From contig JAUMTV010000172.1 in NCBI GenBank assembly GCA_030531025.1, forward strand, positions 1-5,445: a DNA stretch of 5,445 nucleotides, read 5' to 3'. The position numbers and the translations under genes are program-made. Origin of the DNA: Turicibacter sp. Its GTDB lineage: Bacteria > Bacillota > Bacilli > MOL361 > Turicibacteraceae. Positions 5,242 through 5,445 of this stretch are shown piece after piece. The notes below the pieces were generated by a model. It ran no database searches. It was not told the origin of the DNA and worked only from the letters and a program-made list of their open reading frames with translations. Position 1 is the first letter of the stretch; each line of letters begins with the position of its first letter.

Positions 5242-5445
5242 TTATGCGGCATGTAGTCTGAATTCAATTGGACTCATGCCGTATTTTGTTTGAATTCGTT
5301 GATGATTATAGTCATTGATATATTCAGTGATTGTCATTGACACCTCTTCGAAGGTTTCGAGTGTACCAAATTGTGGTATTCTGCTTTAAGAAGGTAATTT
5401 CGATACTTGATGAAGTACACGAAAAACTTGCCTCATATTTTGTGT
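5242..5445 (-). pseudogene. IS3-family transposase C-terminus, frameshifted, partial
   Basis: From a frame break at 5377-5378 down to TAA (5244-5242) the minus strand encodes PQFGTLETFEEVSMTITEYI, then NDYNHQRIQTKYGMSPIEF and R-L-H-A-A. This is the typical IS3/IS150-group OrfB tail (YNxxRIQxKxGxSPIEFR). Upstream, L-L-K-A-E-Y is in another frame (about 5393-5379). It fits the LKxE segment carrying the last catalytic Glu, so one base appears to be missing near 5377; without it the frame meets a stop at 5388-5386. Beyond about 5395 to the window edge no frame gives convincing transposase similarity and stops occur, so the break may be larger than one base. Confidence 0.7.
5247..5281. repeat. stem-loop inside the transposase 3' end
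   Basis: CGGCATG-t-AGTC (5247-5258) pairs with GACT-CATGCCG (5271-5281): 11 base pairs with one bulge and a 12-base loop. It lies within the last 13 codons of the second transposase remnant. Stem-loops near the ends of insertion sequences can protect them from outside transcription, but no function is shown here. Confidence 0.5.

Larger units (their letters stand above)
5200..5445 (-). mobile_element. right-end part of a second IS3-family element, runs off the window
   Basis: The putative tip TGGAGTAGTACCTGTCAAG begins at 5200, one base after a TAA and 10 bp after the ancestral radC-like stop codon. It starts with TGGA like the tip at 4625 but is otherwise different. Transposase sequence follows from 5242. 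Orientation is the same as the first IS3 remnant. The exact boundary is inferred, since the other end lies outside the window. Confidence 0.55.

Noticed and set aside
5396..5445. Minus-strand frame starting MRQVFRVLHQ near the right edge
   Set aside because: It is only 16 codons long, has no recognised similarity and no clear ribosome binding site; left as unassigned sequence next to the transposase remnant.
1..5445. tRNA, rRNA, CRISPR arrays, toxin-antitoxin pairs and riboswitches
   Set aside because: No cloverleaf, no regularly spaced repeats, no paired small genes and no recognisable aptamer were seen on either strand.

Overview
The window comes from an AT-rich member of the Bacillota (low-GC Firmicutes). 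The signs are AT-rich intergenic DNA, strong AGGAG/GGAGGG ribosome binding sites, sigma-A type promoters, and protein families typical of that phylum. TGA is used only as a stop. The genus cannot be read from the sequence alone.

Layout, left to right. Positions 1-302 are AT-rich and non-coding. They may contain the first five codons of a minus-strand gene running off the left edge, with its own candidate promoter. They also contain a perfect 49-bp palindromic terminator (261-309). Positions 303-4504 hold a three-gene block, all on the minus strand and transcribed right to left: a MarR-family regulator (4067-4504), then two ABC half-exporters (2212-3981 and 303-2237). The exporter genes overlap by 26 bp and are almost certainly translated as a coupled pair. 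Together they form a heterodimeric exporter of the TM287/288, LmrCD, BmrCD (YheI/YheH), EfrAB type. The first subunit carries the degenerate ATPase residues and the second the catalytic ones.

The regulatory logic is readable. A near-identical 20-bp inverted repeat occurs twice and nowhere else noticed: once at the start of transcription of marR, and once in the gap between marR and the first exporter gene. This is the pattern expected if the MarR protein represses both its own gene and the exporter pair. A ligand that releases it, probably a toxic compound and possibly an exporter substrate, would induce the pump. The substrate cannot be told from sequence.

Positions 4577-5445 are a graveyard of mobile DNA. 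They hold the right end of an IS3-family element with the last 28 codons of its transposase (4625-4750) and a strong compound stem-loop resembling an IS200/IS605-type end (4762-4803). About 117 bp with nothing recognisable follows (4804-4920). Then come a palindrome, a badly decayed RadC/JAB-family pseudogene (4921-5190), and the end of a second, different IS3-family element that leaves the window on the right (about 5200-5445). No intact gene is seen in this part.

I found no convincing wholly new system. The most informative points are the paired operator, the asymmetric ATPase sites, and the layered decay of the right-hand region.
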